A stretch of DNA of 44,900 nucleotides, taken from positions 1-44,900 of the forward strand of contig PLYT01000049.1 in assembly GCA_003153475.1 (NCBI GenBank). Reading direction: 5' to 3'. This DNA is from Betaproteobacteria bacterium. Its GTDB lineage: Bacteria > Pseudomonadota > Gammaproteobacteria > Burkholderiales > Casimicrobiaceae. Of the stretch, positions 16,795-29,980 are shown in pieces. The notes under the pieces are model-generated. The model saw nothing but the letters and a program-made list of their open reading frames with translations, ran no database searches and was not told the origin of the DNA. How positions within the stretch are numbered: the stretch's first letter is position 1; the number at the start of each line of letters is the position of its first letter. Made by a program: the position numbers and the translations under genes.

Positions 16795-17574
16795 ATGATC
16801 AAACTATACGAGCATCCGTTTTCGCCCTACGTGCAGAAGGTAAAGATTGCGCTGTACGAGAAGAACGTTCCGTTCGAAGTCGAAATTCCGAACGCATTCA
16901 GCGGCGGGGCGACTGATTTTGGAAAAACCAATCCGCGCCTGGAGGTGCCGGCGCTGGTGGACGACGGCTTTTCGATTTTCGACTCGACGATCATCCTCGA
17001 TTACATCGAGGAAAAGTGGCCCACTCCCGCGCTGCTGCCGGCCTCTCCGCGCGAGCGGGCGCGGGTGCGGATGATCGAAGACATCTGCGACACCTACTAC
17101 GAAGCGATCAACTGGGGACTGATGGAAATTCGCGCGTGGAAACGCGTGACCGGCGAGTTGGCGAAGCAGATCGAATGGAAGGCAGCCGCACAAACCGCCG
17201 CGGTGCATGCGTGGCTTGAGCGCGAACTTGGCAGCGCGAATTATTTCAATGGTTCGGCATTTGGCTACGGCGACTTGAGCGTCTATCCGCACGTACACGG
17301 GTCGGTTGTGTGGCAACACGCGCCGCAGGCGGGATCGAAGCTTGCCGCGTGGCTTGCGCGGGCGGAAGAACGCCCGAGTGTTCGCAAGACGATCGCGGCA
17401 ACGCAACAATTCGCCGGCTCGATGGACGCGCTGCCGCAAATGCTCGAATCCGGCGCATTCGAACGCCAATACCGCGACCATCGTCTCGAATGGATGATGC
17501 GCAGCGGCGGGATCGAGGTAGTGCTCGAAGGACTGAAAAAGAAAACGATTCGATTCTCGAGCGAAATTTCTTAA
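16795..17574 (+). CDS. Glutathione S-transferase family protein
   Basis: A 259-residue cytosolic protein with a thioredoxin-fold N-domain (MIKLYEHPFSPYVQKVKIAL, then the cis-Pro block PRLEVPALVDDG and FDSTIILDYIEEKWP, which holds the glutathione carboxylate) and an all-helical C-domain from about residue 90. Ser10 in the FSPYVQK turn is the likely thiol-activating residue. Substrate is unknown. It diverges from the LLM oxidoreductase gene, and its last 4 nt overlap the 3' end of the convergent polysaccharide deacetylase gene. Confidence 0.9.
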   Translation: MIKLYEHPFSPYVQKVKIALYEKNVPFEVEIPNAFSGGATDFGKTNPRLEVPALVDDGFSIFDSTIILDYIEEKWPTPALLPASPRERARVRMIEDICDTYYEAINWGLMEIRAWKRVTGELAKQIEWKAAAQTAAVHAWLERELGSANYFNGSAFGYGDLSVYPHVHGSVVWQHAPQAGSKLAAWLARAEERPSVRKTIAATQQFAGSMDALPQMLESGAFERQYRDHRLEWMMRSGGIEVVLEGLKKKTIRFSSEIS

Positions 17575-18245
17575 GCCGTCGCGACGTCTGCGCCCGCAAC
17601 AAACCCGGACATGTCGCGGACGACTCTACCGCGCTCGATGGGAACGCACGCGGCGGGAAACTCGGCAACGATTCGATGGCCAGCGTCGAGCAGCGAGCCG
17701 ATGAAGCGGTCGAGATGGCTCATCGCACGCGGCAGGACGTCGTGCATGACGACCAGCGTCTCCGGCTTCGACGCGGCGTCGGCAAGTGCGCGGTCCACCC
17801 ACGCGTCCTGGTCGATCCAATCCTCCGGTACGCAATTCCACAGCACGCAGGTGTATTGATTTGCGATCAGGTGGTCGACGGCGGCCGGGCTCAGCAGATG
17901 CGGGCCGATCTTTCCGCCGCCGCCGAACGGGCGAAAGAGTTTCGGATTTTCCGCGAGCGCGCCGAGCAGGCGCTCGGTCGCGGCAATCTCGCGCTCGACG
18001 GCGTCGGACCCGGTATCGTTGCCGAGCGGAACACGATGCGTGAACGAGTGATTGCCGATGCGATGTCGCTCGGCGGCGGCGCGCTCCGTCAGCTTCTTCC
18101 GATCTGCCGACGCGATGTTTTTGCCGAGCACGAAGAACGACGCCCGGACCCCGCGATGCGCCAACACGTCGAGCACGTGCGGCGTTACCGCAGGGTCGGG
18201 GCCGTTGTCGAACGACAGTGCGACGTCACCCATCGCAATTTTCAC
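17571..18245 (-). CDS. Polysaccharide deacetylase (NodB-type) family protein
   Basis: A 224-residue CE4-type hydrolase without a signal peptide. Motif 1 is SFDNGPDP (residues 11-18), where the usual second Asp is Asn; this variant occurs in a known subgroup. Motif 2 is GNHSFTH with metal ligands His66 and His70; motif 3 is FRPFGGGGK near 103. It likely removes an N-acyl group from a sugar or related amide, perhaps with altered metal use because of the Asn. The GTG start follows directly after the MBL-hydrolase stop; an ATG at 18233 is an alternative. Same-strand coupling with the MBL gene is likely. Confidence 0.85.
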   Translation of the reverse strand: MKIAMGDVALSFDNGPDPAVTPHVLDVLAHRGVRASFFVLGKNIASADRKKLTERAAAERHRIGNHSFTHRVPLGNDTGSDAVEREIAATERLLGALAENPKLFRPFGGGGKIGPHLLSPAAVDHLIANQYTCVLWNCVPEDWIDQDAWVDRALADAASKPETLVVMHDVLPRAMSHLDRFIGSLLDAGHRIVAEFPAACVPIERGRVVRDMSGFVAGADVATA

Positions 18246-19118
18246 TCACTCACGCGCGGGCCGCGCCTGCGCCGTGAAGCGGAACGAATCGCCCTTCTTG
18301 ACGATCTTTCCGGCCGACGGCGTCGCGAAATGCGTCCCAAAAACTTTCACGTCCGTGTCGGCGTATTTCTCGCAGAATGCGCGGCGCGTCTTCTTGGCCT
18401 TGTCGCCCTCGGAGTCAAAGTTGTCGTCCCATTCGGGATAGCGGCATTGAATCGGATGATGCATCAAGTCACCCGTGATAACCGCCTCCTGACCCTTAGA
18501 CGAAATGCGCACGCTGTGATGGCCGGGCGTGTGGCCGGGCGTCGGCTCGAGCCACACTTCGTCGTTGATGCGGAAGTTCGACTCGACCAGGTCGGCCATG
18601 CCCGCATCGACCACCGGACGCACCGAATCCTCGACCGGATCGCGCATATCTTTTCCATCGAAGTGCGACCAGTAATCCCATTCGGTGCCGCCGATGATGT
18701 AGCGCGCGTTGGGAAAGGTGGGCACCCACTTCCCATCCTTCAGCGTCGTGTTCCAGCCCACGTGATCGACGTGCAGATGCGTGCATACGACGCGATCGAT
18801 TTTGTCGCGCGGGTGGCCGGCCTTTTCCAAATCGTGCAAAAACGGCAGTTTCAAATTGCTCCACGCGGGATTCGAGCGAACCTTCTCGTTGCCGATGCAG
18901 GTGTCGACGATGATGCGCTTGCCCTGCGATTCGATTATCAGCGCGTGGATGCTCATGCGCAGCTTGCCGCTTTCGTCGGAGAACGTCGGATAGAGCCAGT
19001 CGGCTTCCTGCTTGACGTTCTCCAGAGTCGCGTTCGGAATCAGCCAAGTGCCCGGCCACGGCGCCTCGCTCTCGATAACTCGAGTAATTTTCACGTCGCC
19101 GATTTTGAATTGGTCCAT
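18246..19118 (-). CDS. MBL-fold metallo-hydrolase
   Basis: A 290-residue cytosolic metallo-beta-lactamase-fold enzyme. The zinc motif THLHVDH gives ligands His114, His116, Asp118 and His119; later ligands are in PTPGHTPGH (about residue 195) and the VITGDLMHHP block. This arrangement resembles lactonases and related hydrolases, whose substrate I cannot assign. The ATG at 19118 has AGGAGG 7 nt before it; a longer frame upstream lacks family sequence. The stop is immediately followed by the deacetylase start, so both probably share one mRNA. Confidence 0.9.
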   Translation of the reverse strand: MDQFKIGDVKITRVIESEAPWPGTWLIPNATLENVKQEADWLYPTFSDESGKLRMSIHALIIESQGKRIIVDTCIGNEKVRSNPAWSNLKLPFLHDLEKAGHPRDKIDRVVCTHLHVDHVGWNTTLKDGKWVPTFPNARYIIGGTEWDYWSHFDGKDMRDPVEDSVRPVVDAGMADLVESNFRINDEVWLEPTPGHTPGHHSVRISSKGQEAVITGDLMHHPIQCRYPEWDDNFDSEGDKAKKTRRAFCEKYADTDVKVFGTHFATPSAGKIVKKGDSFRFTAQARPARE

Positions 19119-19281
19119 GACGGTCCTCCTGTCTCGGCGCAAAATAGCCCGATCCTGCGGATTCGCCAAGCGTTCTATCATCGCGCCGAACTATCGGCTT
19201 CGCCGCGCGTTCGCTTTGACTATTCAACATGCCTGAGTAATGAACGACCAGCATGCGAATCAGATAGCGGAGGGCACGACG

Positions 19282-20778
19282 ATGGCGTTGCAAGTTCCGA
19301 CGACGGACGAACTGAAGAAAATCGCGCGCGCGAATCATGTTGAGCTGACGGTTGCCGAACTCGCGGCGCTGGAGAGCATGATGCCGGCGCAGATCGCGAC
19401 ACTCCAGAAAATCGATTCGATAACCCCCGAGCCGCAGCCCAGCGTCACGCGCTATCGCGAGCGCAAGGCCGGCGGTCGTCCCGCGGCGAAGGACGATCCG
19501 CTGAATGCGATCGTAACGCGATGCAGCGTCAAGGGCGCGCCGAGCGGCCCGCTCAAGGGCAAACGCGTTGGCGTGAAGGACAGCGTATGCGTGGCGGGAA
19601 TTCCGGCGAGCGGCGGTTCGTCGGTGCTGAAGGGATGGGTCTCCGACTTCGACGCGACGATCGTTGCGCGGATGCTCGACGCGGGTGCGGAAATCGTCGC
19701 GACGTTGAACATGGATGACTTCGCGCTGTCGGGCGATGGGCGCACGAGCACCTACGGTCCGGCGCGCAATCCGCACAATCCCGACTACTGCACGGGCGGC
19801 TCGTCGTGCGGCTCCGCCGCGGCGCTGTACTATGACGACATCGATCTGACTATCGGCACCGATCAAGGCGGCTCGATCAGAATTCCGGCGTCGTGGTCAG
19901 GCGTGGTCGGCATCAAGCCAACGTACGGACTGGTGCCTTACACCGGCGTGATGAGTATCGATCCTACGCTCGATCACGCGGGGCCGATGGCGCGCAGCGT
20001 GAGCGACGTCGCGCTGCTGCTCGAGGTGCTCGCGGGCAAGGACGCGCTCGACCCGCGCCAGCGCGAAGTCAAAGTCGCGCCGTATCGCGAGGCGCTCGGC
20101 AAGCCAATCGACGGCATGAAAGTCGGCGTGGTGCGCGAGGGCTTCACTCAGGCCGGCGCACAGGCCGACGTCAACGCGGCGGTGAATCGCGCGGTCGCTG
20201 CGCTGGGCAAGCTCGGCGCGCGCGCAACCGAGATCACGATTCCCGAGCATCAGGATGCCGCCGGCCTGATCTACGCAATCGTGCCGGAGGGAATGGCGAT
20301 GCTCGCGCGGACGAATCTGCAAGGCACGCATCATCAGGGTGCGTACATTCCCTCGCTGGCGGCGCACTTCGCGGAGCGGCTTCCAGAGCGGGCGAACGAC
20401 CTGGCGCTGACGGTGAAGTTCATGCTCATTTTCGGCGACTACCTGCACCAGCGATACCACGGACGCCTGTATGCCGCGGCGCAGCGCTACCGGCCCGCAC
20501 TAATTGCAAAGTATGACGCTGCGCTCGAAACGTACGACGCCCTGGCGATGCCGTCGACGCCGGTCAAGGCGCATCGAATCGACGAGCAGGCGCCGTACTC
20601 GATGATCGGCAACACCGCGCCATTCGACATCACCGGTCATCCGGCGATTAGCGTGCCGTGCGCGAAATCAGAGGGGCTGCCAGTCGGGCTGATGCTTATC
20701 GGGCGGCATTTCGACGAATCGACATTGTTCACGCTTGCGCATGCGTATGAGCAAAGCGTCGATTGGACGAAGGCGTAG
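19282..20778 (+). CDS. Amidase signature family amidohydrolase
   Basis: A 498-residue amidase. The Ser-Ser-Lys triad is visible: Lys99 in GVKDS, the cis-Ser in CTGGSSCGSAA (Ser174/Ser175) and the nucleophile Ser198 in TDQGGSIRIPAS. The C-terminal PFDITGHPAISVPCA and GLPVGLMLIG blocks are also standard. It hydrolyses a carboxamide; the family ranges from nitrile-pathway amidases to GatA, but no gatB/gatC is adjacent, so a catabolic or general amidase is likely. I prefer the ATG at 19282 because GGAGGG stands 7 nt upstream; an in-frame ATG at 19240 adds 14 residues. Confidence 0.9.
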   Translation: MALQVPTTDELKKIARANHVELTVAELAALESMMPAQIATLQKIDSITPEPQPSVTRYRERKAGGRPAAKDDPLNAIVTRCSVKGAPSGPLKGKRVGVKDSVCVAGIPASGGSSVLKGWVSDFDATIVARMLDAGAEIVATLNMDDFALSGDGRTSTYGPARNPHNPDYCTGGSSCGSAAALYYDDIDLTIGTDQGGSIRIPASWSGVVGIKPTYGLVPYTGVMSIDPTLDHAGPMARSVSDVALLLEVLAGKDALDPRQREVKVAPYREALGKPIDGMKVGVVREGFTQAGAQADVNAAVNRAVAALGKLGARATEITIPEHQDAAGLIYAIVPEGMAMLARTNLQGTHHQGAYIPSLAAHFAERLPERANDLALTVKFMLIFGDYLHQRYHGRLYAAAQRYRPALIAKYDAALETYDALAMPSTPVKAHRIDEQAPYSMIGNTAPFDITGHPAISVPCAKSEGLPVGLMLIGRHFDESTLFTLAHAYEQSVDWTKA

Positions 20779-20847
20779 CGCGGCGGCTCGTTTGACACAC
20801 GCGGGCCTCGGCGTTCGAGGTTGGAACTGCGATTTCCGCGCAGTAGA

Positions 20848-22035
20848 TCAGCCGGCGCAGCACAGACGCTCGACGACCTGGTGAATGATCGCTGTGCCGC
20901 GTTCGAACAGATCGCGCCGGACGTACTCGTTGGGTTGATGCGCCTGGCTGAGTTCGCCGGGGCCGCAAATCAACGACACGATGTTCGAACCGGTGAACCA
21001 TCCACCGTCCGTTCCGTAGAGCGCGCCACCGCTGGTGGTTGCGCCGGTGACCGCGAACAGGGTCTTTTCAAGCGCGGTGCCGCGGGGAGAATTCAGCGGC
21101 GGAACCACGTTGGCGGGACCGACTTCTATCGTCGCGCGATGCTCGCGGCCGGCGTAGTCGCGAGTATCGAGCGTGGCGATGCGTCGTCCGATCTCGCGGC
21201 GCAGGTCGAGCGGGTCGGCGTCGGGCAGCGTGCGATAGCTGATGCGCAACCGGCATTCCTCGGCGATCATGTTGGACGCGATGCCGCCCTGGATGGTGCC
21301 GAAGTTGAGCACGTCGGTCGGCGCGTCCGGAAAAATTGCGGCGAAGTCGGGACGCGGATGCATCCGGCGCTCTTCCTGCAAGCGCCCGATCGTGTCGATC
21401 ACCCGCCCCATCACGGCAATCGCATTGACACCCTTGTCCGGCGCGCCGCTATGGCCACCGATTCCGCGCACCGTTACGACGAACGACACGATGCTCTTGT
21501 GCGCGTGACAAACCTCGAACGAAGTCGGCTCGCCGATCCACGCCAACTGCGGAACCGGCGTCGTACCGAGGATTTGCCGCAGTGCCGGCGCGACACTGTG
21601 CGCACCGAGGCATCCGACCTCCTCGCTCGCGGTGAACACGAAGACCAACGGGCGGCGCAGGCGCGACGCGTCGAGCGTGCGCGTCGCGTCGAGGCATTGC
21701 GCGATGAAGCCCTTCATGTCGGTGGTGCCGCGGCCGTAGATCCGCTCGCCGGCGGCTTCGAGCTTCAGCGGGTCGCGCTCCCATCCGGGTTGACCCTCGA
21801 ACGGCACTGTATCGACGTGGCCGGAAATTATCAGTCCGTCGGCGCGCTCGGGACCGATCCACGCGACGAGGTTTGCCTGGGAGACGCCGAGCAACTCGAC
21901 CGGCTGGAGCGCGGTCTTGAATCCGCGCGGCGGCAGCTCGGCGGCAATGAATTCCATCGCGGCGACGTCAGTCTTCGCGCTGACGGTGTCGAACGCGACC
22001 AGCCGGCGTGCGACTTCGTACAAGTAGTCATTCAT
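20848..22035 (-). CDS. argE: M20 family deacetylase, acetylornithine deacetylase (ArgE)-like
   Basis: A 395-residue di-zinc M20 hydrolase. Metal-site motifs: SGHVDTVPF (His and Asp ligands), GRGTTDMKG (bridging Asp), SEEVGCLGA (general-base Glu plus ligand Glu) and GEPTSFEV. The dimerisation domain starts near GIGGHSGAPDKGVNAI. Sequence is closest to the proteobacterial ArgE type that converts N-acetylornithine to ornithine; a related N-acyl amino-acid deacylase role is possible because no other arginine gene is near. It converges on the amidase gene. Confidence 0.85.
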   Translation of the reverse strand: MNDYLYEVARRLVAFDTVSAKTDVAAMEFIAAELPPRGFKTALQPVELLGVSQANLVAWIGPERADGLIISGHVDTVPFEGQPGWERDPLKLEAAGERIYGRGTTDMKGFIAQCLDATRTLDASRLRRPLVFVFTASEEVGCLGAHSVAPALRQILGTTPVPQLAWIGEPTSFEVCHAHKSIVSFVVTVRGIGGHSGAPDKGVNAIAVMGRVIDTIGRLQEERRMHPRPDFAAIFPDAPTDVLNFGTIQGGIASNMIAEECRLRISYRTLPDADPLDLRREIGRRIATLDTRDYAGREHRATIEVGPANVVPPLNSPRGTALEKTLFAVTGATTSGGALYGTDGGWFTGSNIVSLICGPGELSQAHQPNEYVRRDLFERGTAIIHQVVERLCCAG

Positions 22036-22345
22036 CGGTCATGCTCGAAGATGCGGCTCAGAAAATCGACGGCTCGCTGCGCGCGCATTGGCGATACGCA
22101 CGATGTGGCCGGATCTGACTTTATCTACACAATCGACGCATCGGGGACAAACCGGACCCGATAACAACCTGAGCCGCGCCGGAAACGGGCCGAATTGCGG
22201 ACGCGTCGAAGGCTCCTGAGACTGCGGAAACACTTGGATTTCAGCCGGTTTTTTGTCAAATTTCGCGCGCTATCCGTCGAGGATAGGCAATTAACCATCG
22301 CGCCAGCTAGAATATCCGCGAGCTAAACGAGACCGGACGATCCTT
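22036..22345. other. Intergenic region between argE-like and ppk1, with a short palindrome
   Basis: A 310-base divergent gap with no supported coding sequence. It should hold the promoters of both genes, but I see no convincing -35/-10 pair. The one clear structure is CTATCC-GTCGA-GGATAG (22270-22286), a perfect 6-bp inverted repeat about 60 nt before the ppk1 start. It could be an operator; no PhoB-type box is recognisable. Confidence 0.35.
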
Positions 22346-24637
<2,292 letters not shown>

Positions 24638-24773
24638 CGGAATCAGCGGGTCTCAATTTTTGGCCTCCGTTGACCTTCCCGCATTCAAAGTCGGCGACGG
24701 TGCCGTCGCGAATTCGCCCGAACTGACCGGCGGCGTTTCCGATTCGAACCTGACTTCACCACGTTTCTTCTGA

Positions 24774-24793
24774 CGCGATCGACGACGATCGCG
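24774..24793. terminator. Strong hairpin downstream of ppk1
   Basis: CGCGATCG-ACGA-CGATCGCG is a perfect 8-bp stem with a 4-nt loop, 137 nt after the ppk1 stop. No U-run follows on either strand. It may aid termination after ppk1 or be a regulatory site for the next gene; the rest of the 270-base gap shows nothing else. Confidence 0.35.
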
Positions 24794-24847
24794 AGGCGGC
24801 GCGGGGCGGCGGCATTCAGTATCGCATCCATATCGTTGCTGTAATAA

Positions 24848-25904
<1,057 letters not shown>

Positions 25905-25907
<3 letters not shown>

Positions 25908-26507
25908 GTTAGTGCCGCGGCGGCGCAGCCCGGCGGCAGCCAGGACCGCAAGCGCAATCGCAACAAGCGCGATCGCTGCCAGCATCCATAGATAGGCCTC
26001 GATCTCGGTACCGATCACCACGGCAATCGCGAGCACAGCGCTGACCCAGTAGAAGGTACGATCGAGATGCACTCCCGCCAGAAAGCAGGTCACCGCCAAA
26101 ATCAGCAAAGTCGCCAGCGCGTCGGCGTCGGCGTCCATCTGGCCGCGCGACAGTTGCAGAAAAATTATCCGGACCGCGACGATTGGGCCGAGCCAGTGCA
26201 GAGCTTGGCGCACAATCATTTTCCACGCGGGCTCGTGGCCGCGGTCCGGCCGATGCAGCTCATGCCAGATGCTGACGATTCCGAAAACCGGAAACATCGC
26301 GGTCCAGTAGAAGCGCGCCCTCGGCTGATTCATGTTGGCGAGGAACAGCCCGATCATAACGAGCACCGCAAGCCCGCATACGATCAGTATGCGGCGCAAC
26401 AGCAGCGCCTCGATTCTGGAAGTCCATGAAACCAGCGCCGATGCGGGCGCATCGGCAGAAGCGCTGCCAGGAGCAGTAGCAGGAGACTTGATTTCAGGCT
26501 CATTCAC
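25905..26507 (-). CDS. Hypothetical integral membrane protein
   Basis: I do not recognise the family. From a GTG at 26507 (GGAG 9 nt upstream) the protein has 200 residues: a polar Pro/Ala-rich N-terminus of about 35 residues, then about six hydrophobic segments, for example ILIVCGLAVLVMIGLFLANM and YLWMLAAIALVAIALAVLAA, and a short basic tail (LRRRGTN). Polar loops include WHELHRPDRGHEPAW. It lies 47 nt downstream of the acyl-CoA carboxylase gene on the same strand, so cotranscription is likely. Confidence 0.65.
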
Positions 26508-26554
26508 CGTGGACTCCAAAAGATTCGTGCAACGTGCGGTGTCCCGGCATCGCG

Positions 26555-29500
26555 TCACCAGGTATCGAGGTTGGGCCGTTTTTTGTGCACGCGCGACGGT
26601 GGGGGAGGCGTCGAGCGCAGCGCCGCGGCGATCCATTTGCGCGATTCGAGCGGATCGATCACGTCGTCAATCTCGAAGTGCGAGGCCGTGTTGACCGCCT
26701 TGCCGTGGCGATACATCCGGTCAACCATCTCGTCGAACAGCGCCTTGCGCTTGGCCGGATCCTCGACCGCGGCGAGCTCATTGCGATAGCCGAGCTTCAC
26801 CGCACCTTCGAGGCCCATCCCACCGAACTCGCCGGTCGGCCACGCCACCGTGAAGAACGGCGCTTTGAAGCTGCCGCCCGCCATCGCCTGCGCGCCCAAC
26901 CCGTATCCCTTGCGCAGTATGATCGTGAAAAATGGAACCGTGATATTCGCGCCCGTAACGAACATCCGCGCCGCATGACGCACCAGCGCGGTCTTCTCGA
27001 CTTCGGGCCCGACCATGATGCCCGGCGTGTCGCACAGAAACAGCAGCGGAATATCGAAGGCGTCGCACAGTTGCATGAACCGTGCGGCCTTGTCGGCGCC
27101 GTTACTGTCGATCGCGCCGGCCAGGTAAGTGGGATTGTTCGCAATCAGTCCAATCGAATGTCCCTCGATTCTGATCAGCGCGGTAACCATGCCCAAGCCG
27201 AAATCGCGGCGCAGCTCGAGCACCGAGCCGGTGTCGGCGAGAGTCTCGATAACGCGTCGAACGTCGTAGATGCGGAGTCGATTTTCAGGGATGATCCCGC
27301 GCAGCAGACGCTGATCGGCGCATTCCCACTCGCGGACGGTACCTTGAAAGTACGATAGGTACTTCTTCGCAACTTGTACTGCTTCGAGCTCGTCAGCGAC
27401 CGCGATATCGACCACGCCATTAGCTACTTGCACTTCGATCGGGCCGACTTCCTCGGGCCGGAAGATACCCAGTCCACCGCCTTCGATCATCGCGGGACCG
27501 CCCATTCCGATGTTCGAGTTCATGGCAGCGATTACTACGTCGCAACATCCGAGCAGCGCGGCATTACCGGCAAAACATCGTCCCGAGTTGATCCCAACCA
27601 GCGGCACCAGCCCGCTCAATTTCCCCCAGTAGTTAAACGCCAGACAGTCGAGACCCGCCACGCCCAGCCCGTCGGTATCGCCGGGGCGGCCGCCGCCGCC
27701 TTCAGTGAAGAACACAACCGGCAGCCGCGACTTCTGCGCGATTTCGAACATCCGATCTTTCTTACGATGGTTCTGCTGACCCTGAGTGCCGGCAAGCACC
27801 GTGTAGTCATACGACATCAGGATGCATTGCGCTTTCGATTCCTCGAACAGATGGCCGTTGACGCTTCCGATGCCGGCGACCATTCCGTCGGCCGGCGTAT
27901 TCTTGATTAGGTCCTCGATTGTGCGCCGCCGGCGCTGCGCCGCGATGACCAACGGTCCGTACTCGACGAATGTGCCGGGGTCGCACAACTCGTCGATATT
28001 CTCGCGCGTTGTCCGCTGCCGAGTTTTGCGCCGGCGCGCAACCGCTTCCGGCCGCGCTGCATCGAGACCGAGCGTGTGGCGCTCCAGCACTTCCGCGAGA
28101 TCCGGCCGCACGCGATCCAAATCAACCTTGCCCGATTCCGCGGTCGCCGCACCCTCGACCTCTGCTTCTTCGATGAAGGCGAGCGGATGCCCTTCGAAGA
28201 TCGCGTCGCCCTTAGCCACTGTGATCTGGCGCACGACGCCGCTCAGATGGGCCTCGATCACATGCTCCATCTTCATCGCTTCCATCACGAAGAGTTGCTG
28301 CCCGCGATGCACCCGCTCGCCTTCGCGCACGTCGATGGACACGATGGTGCCCTGCATCGGCGCCTCGACCGGAACAGTATTTTCCGGCCCGCTGATGTCG
28401 TGGCTGCGCGCCTCGACAACCTCGACCGCTTGCTCCGCCGCCGTCGGCGCGGTGCGCGCCGATTTGCCGTGATGCAGCACGGCGAGCGGATCGCTCGCGT
28501 CTATTTTCGCGCCTGCCCGCTTGGCTCCAACCGACGCCTGCTTTTCTTCCTTGTCGAAGAAGAGCCGTCGATGGTTCGACATGCCGGCGGCAACCAGCTC
28601 GGCGGCACGATCCTCGACGAAGCGCGTGTAGATTCGATTCGCGGCAAACTCAGGATGAAGCAGCAGGCTCTGGAGAAACGCGATGTTGGTCCGCACGCCT
28701 TCGATGCGGAACTCGCACAGCGCGCGATAGGCTTTCGTCAATGCGTCGGCGAAGTGAGGCGAAGGTGAGTGCGCAATCAGTTTCGCGAGCAGCGAATCAA
28801 AATTCGGATTCGTCGTGTAGCCGGTGTACGCGAAAGTATCGGTACGCACGCCGGGCCCCGACGGCGCGTCGAACGCAGTCAACGTCCCGCCCGACGGCTT
28901 CGCAGTTCCGTCCGCGCCCATCGACTCCATGTTGATGCGCAGTTGAATCGCAAAACCGCGCGGCGCTGGGATATCCGCCTGCTGCATACCGAGTTCTGCC
29001 AGCGTTTTTCCCGCGGATAGTTGCAACTGCAGCTTGACCAGATCGATTCCCGTCACCTCCTCGGTCACGGTGTGCTCGACCTGGAGGCGCGCGTTCGCCT
29101 CGATAAACGCGAACGCCGCCTCACCTTCGCCAGCCTCCGCGTTGACCAGAAATTCGAAAGTGCCGAGGTTCTCGTAGCGCACTTCCCTGGCCATCAGCAG
29201 CGCGGCTGCGCACAACCGTTCGCGAACGGCAGGCAAAAGAGCGGGGCTCGGCGCTATCTCGACAATCTTCTGATGCCGCCGCTGGATGCTGCACTCGCGT
29301 TCCCAAAAGTGCACGACGTCGCCGGTTCCGTCGCCAGCGATTTGTACTTCGATGTGTCGCGCACGCGGCATCATCTGCTCGACGTACACGTCGCCGTTGC
29401 CAAACGCGGAGCGCGCCTCGGATTGGCACCGTCTGAATGCCTCTTCGACGTTTTCGATTTGATGCACGGCGCGCATCCCGCGCCCGCCGCCGCCTGCGAC

Positions 29501-29980
29501 CGCCTTGATCATCATCGCGCCGTTTTCGCCGAGCGACGCAAAGAAACTGCGGGCTTCGTCCAGGCTGGTCGCGTCCGACGTTCCGCGCATCACCGGCACG
29601 CCGCATCGCACCGCCAGCAGTCGCGCCTGCCCCTTGTCGCCGAAGAGCTCGAGCAGTTCCGGCCGCGGACCCACAAAACTGATTCCCGCATCGGCGCAGC
29701 GCCGCGCGAAACCGGAATTCTCGCTGAGAAATCCGTAGCCGGGATGAATCGCGTCGCATCCCGACTCTTGCGCGACCGCGATTATTCTCTCACCGTCGAG
29801 GTACGCCGCGGCGCCGACTGCGCCGAGCGCGCGCGCGTCGTCAGCCTTTCGCGTGTGAAGCGAGCGCGAGTCGTCGTCGGAAAAAACGGCGACGGTGCGG
29901 ATGCCGAGTTCGGCGGCCGCGCGCATCACACGAATCGCGATTTCGCCGCGGTTGGCTATTAGAAGACACTTGGGAAGCAT
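26555..29980 (-). CDS. Single-chain acyl-CoA carboxylase (biotin carboxylase-BCCP-carboxyltransferase fusion)
   Basis: A 1141-residue biotin enzyme with all three functions in one chain. Biotin carboxylase (about 1-455) starts CLLIANRGEIAIRVMRAA and has the ATP-grasp loop KAVAGGGGRGMR. The biotinyl domain (about 530-610) has EAMKMEH with the biotin lysine near residue 568. The carboxyltransferase beta/alpha domains (about 650-1141) contain GGGGRPGDTDG, INSGRCFAGNA and CDTPGIMVGPEVEKT. It likely carboxylates acetyl-, propionyl- or longer acyl-CoA to the malonyl-type product. Such single-chain forms are less common than two-subunit enzymes and tend to have broad or long-chain specificity; the substrate here is not decided. 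Confidence 0.93.
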   Translation of the reverse strand: MLPKCLLIANRGEIAIRVMRAAAELGIRTVAVFSDDDSRSLHTRKADDARALGAVGAAAYLDGERIIAVAQESGCDAIHPGYGFLSENSGFARRCADAGISFVGPRPELLELFGDKGQARLLAVRCGVPVMRGTSDATSLDEARSFFASLGENGAMMIKAVAGGGGRGMRAVHQIENVEEAFRRCQSEARSAFGNGDVYVEQMMPRARHIEVQIAGDGTGDVVHFWERECSIQRRHQKIVEIAPSPALLPAVRERLCAAALLMAREVRYENLGTFEFLVNAEAGEGEAAFAFIEANARLQVEHTVTEEVTGIDLVKLQLQLSAGKTLAELGMQQADIPAPRGFAIQLRINMESMGADGTAKPSGGTLTAFDAPSGPGVRTDTFAYTGYTTNPNFDSLLAKLIAHSPSPHFADALTKAYRALCEFRIEGVRTNIAFLQSLLLHPEFAANRIYTRFVEDRAAELVAAGMSNHRRLFFDKEEKQASVGAKRAGAKIDASDPLAVLHHGKSARTAPTAAEQAVEVVEARSHDISGPENTVPVEAPMQGTIVSIDVREGERVHRGQQLFVMEAMKMEHVIEAHLSGVVRQITVAKGDAIFEGHPLAFIEEAEVEGAATAESGKVDLDRVRPDLAEVLERHTLGLDAARPEAVARRRKTRQRTTRENIDELCDPGTFVEYGPLVIAAQRRRRTIEDLIKNTPADGMVAGIGSVNGHLFEESKAQCILMSYDYTVLAGTQGQQNHRKKDRMFEIAQKSRLPVVFFTEGGGGRPGDTDGLGVAGLDCLAFNYWGKLSGLVPLVGINSGRCFAGNAALLGCCDVVIAAMNSNIGMGGPAMIEGGGLGIFRPEEVGPIEVQVANGVVDIAVADELEAVQVAKKYLSYFQGTVREWECADQRLLRGIIPENRLRIYDVRRVIETLADTGSVLELRRDFGLGMVTALIRIEGHSIGLIANNPTYLAGAIDSNGADKAARFMQLCDAFDIPLLFLCDTPGIMVGPEVEKTALVRHAARMFVTGANITVPFFTIILRKGYGLGAQAMAGGSFKAPFFTVAWPTGEFGGMGLEGAVKLGYRNELAAVEDPAKRKALFDEMVDRMYRHGKAVNTASHFEIDDVIDPLESRKWIAAALRSTPPPPSRVHKKRPNLDTW

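Noticed and set aside
17310-19343. 677-codon open frame on the plus strand
   Set aside because: It runs across the polysaccharide deacetylase and MBL hydrolase genes, which carry clear catalytic motifs on the other strand. GC-rich codon structure explains the open antisense frame.
20821-22164. 447-codon plus-strand frame opposite argE
   Set aside because: Arg/His-rich antisense translation without domains; the minus-strand M20 enzyme is certain.
24738-24765. tRNA-like GATTCGAACC string in the ppk1-fcl gap
   Set aside because: The flanking bases cannot form a T stem, and no acceptor or anticodon arm is present.
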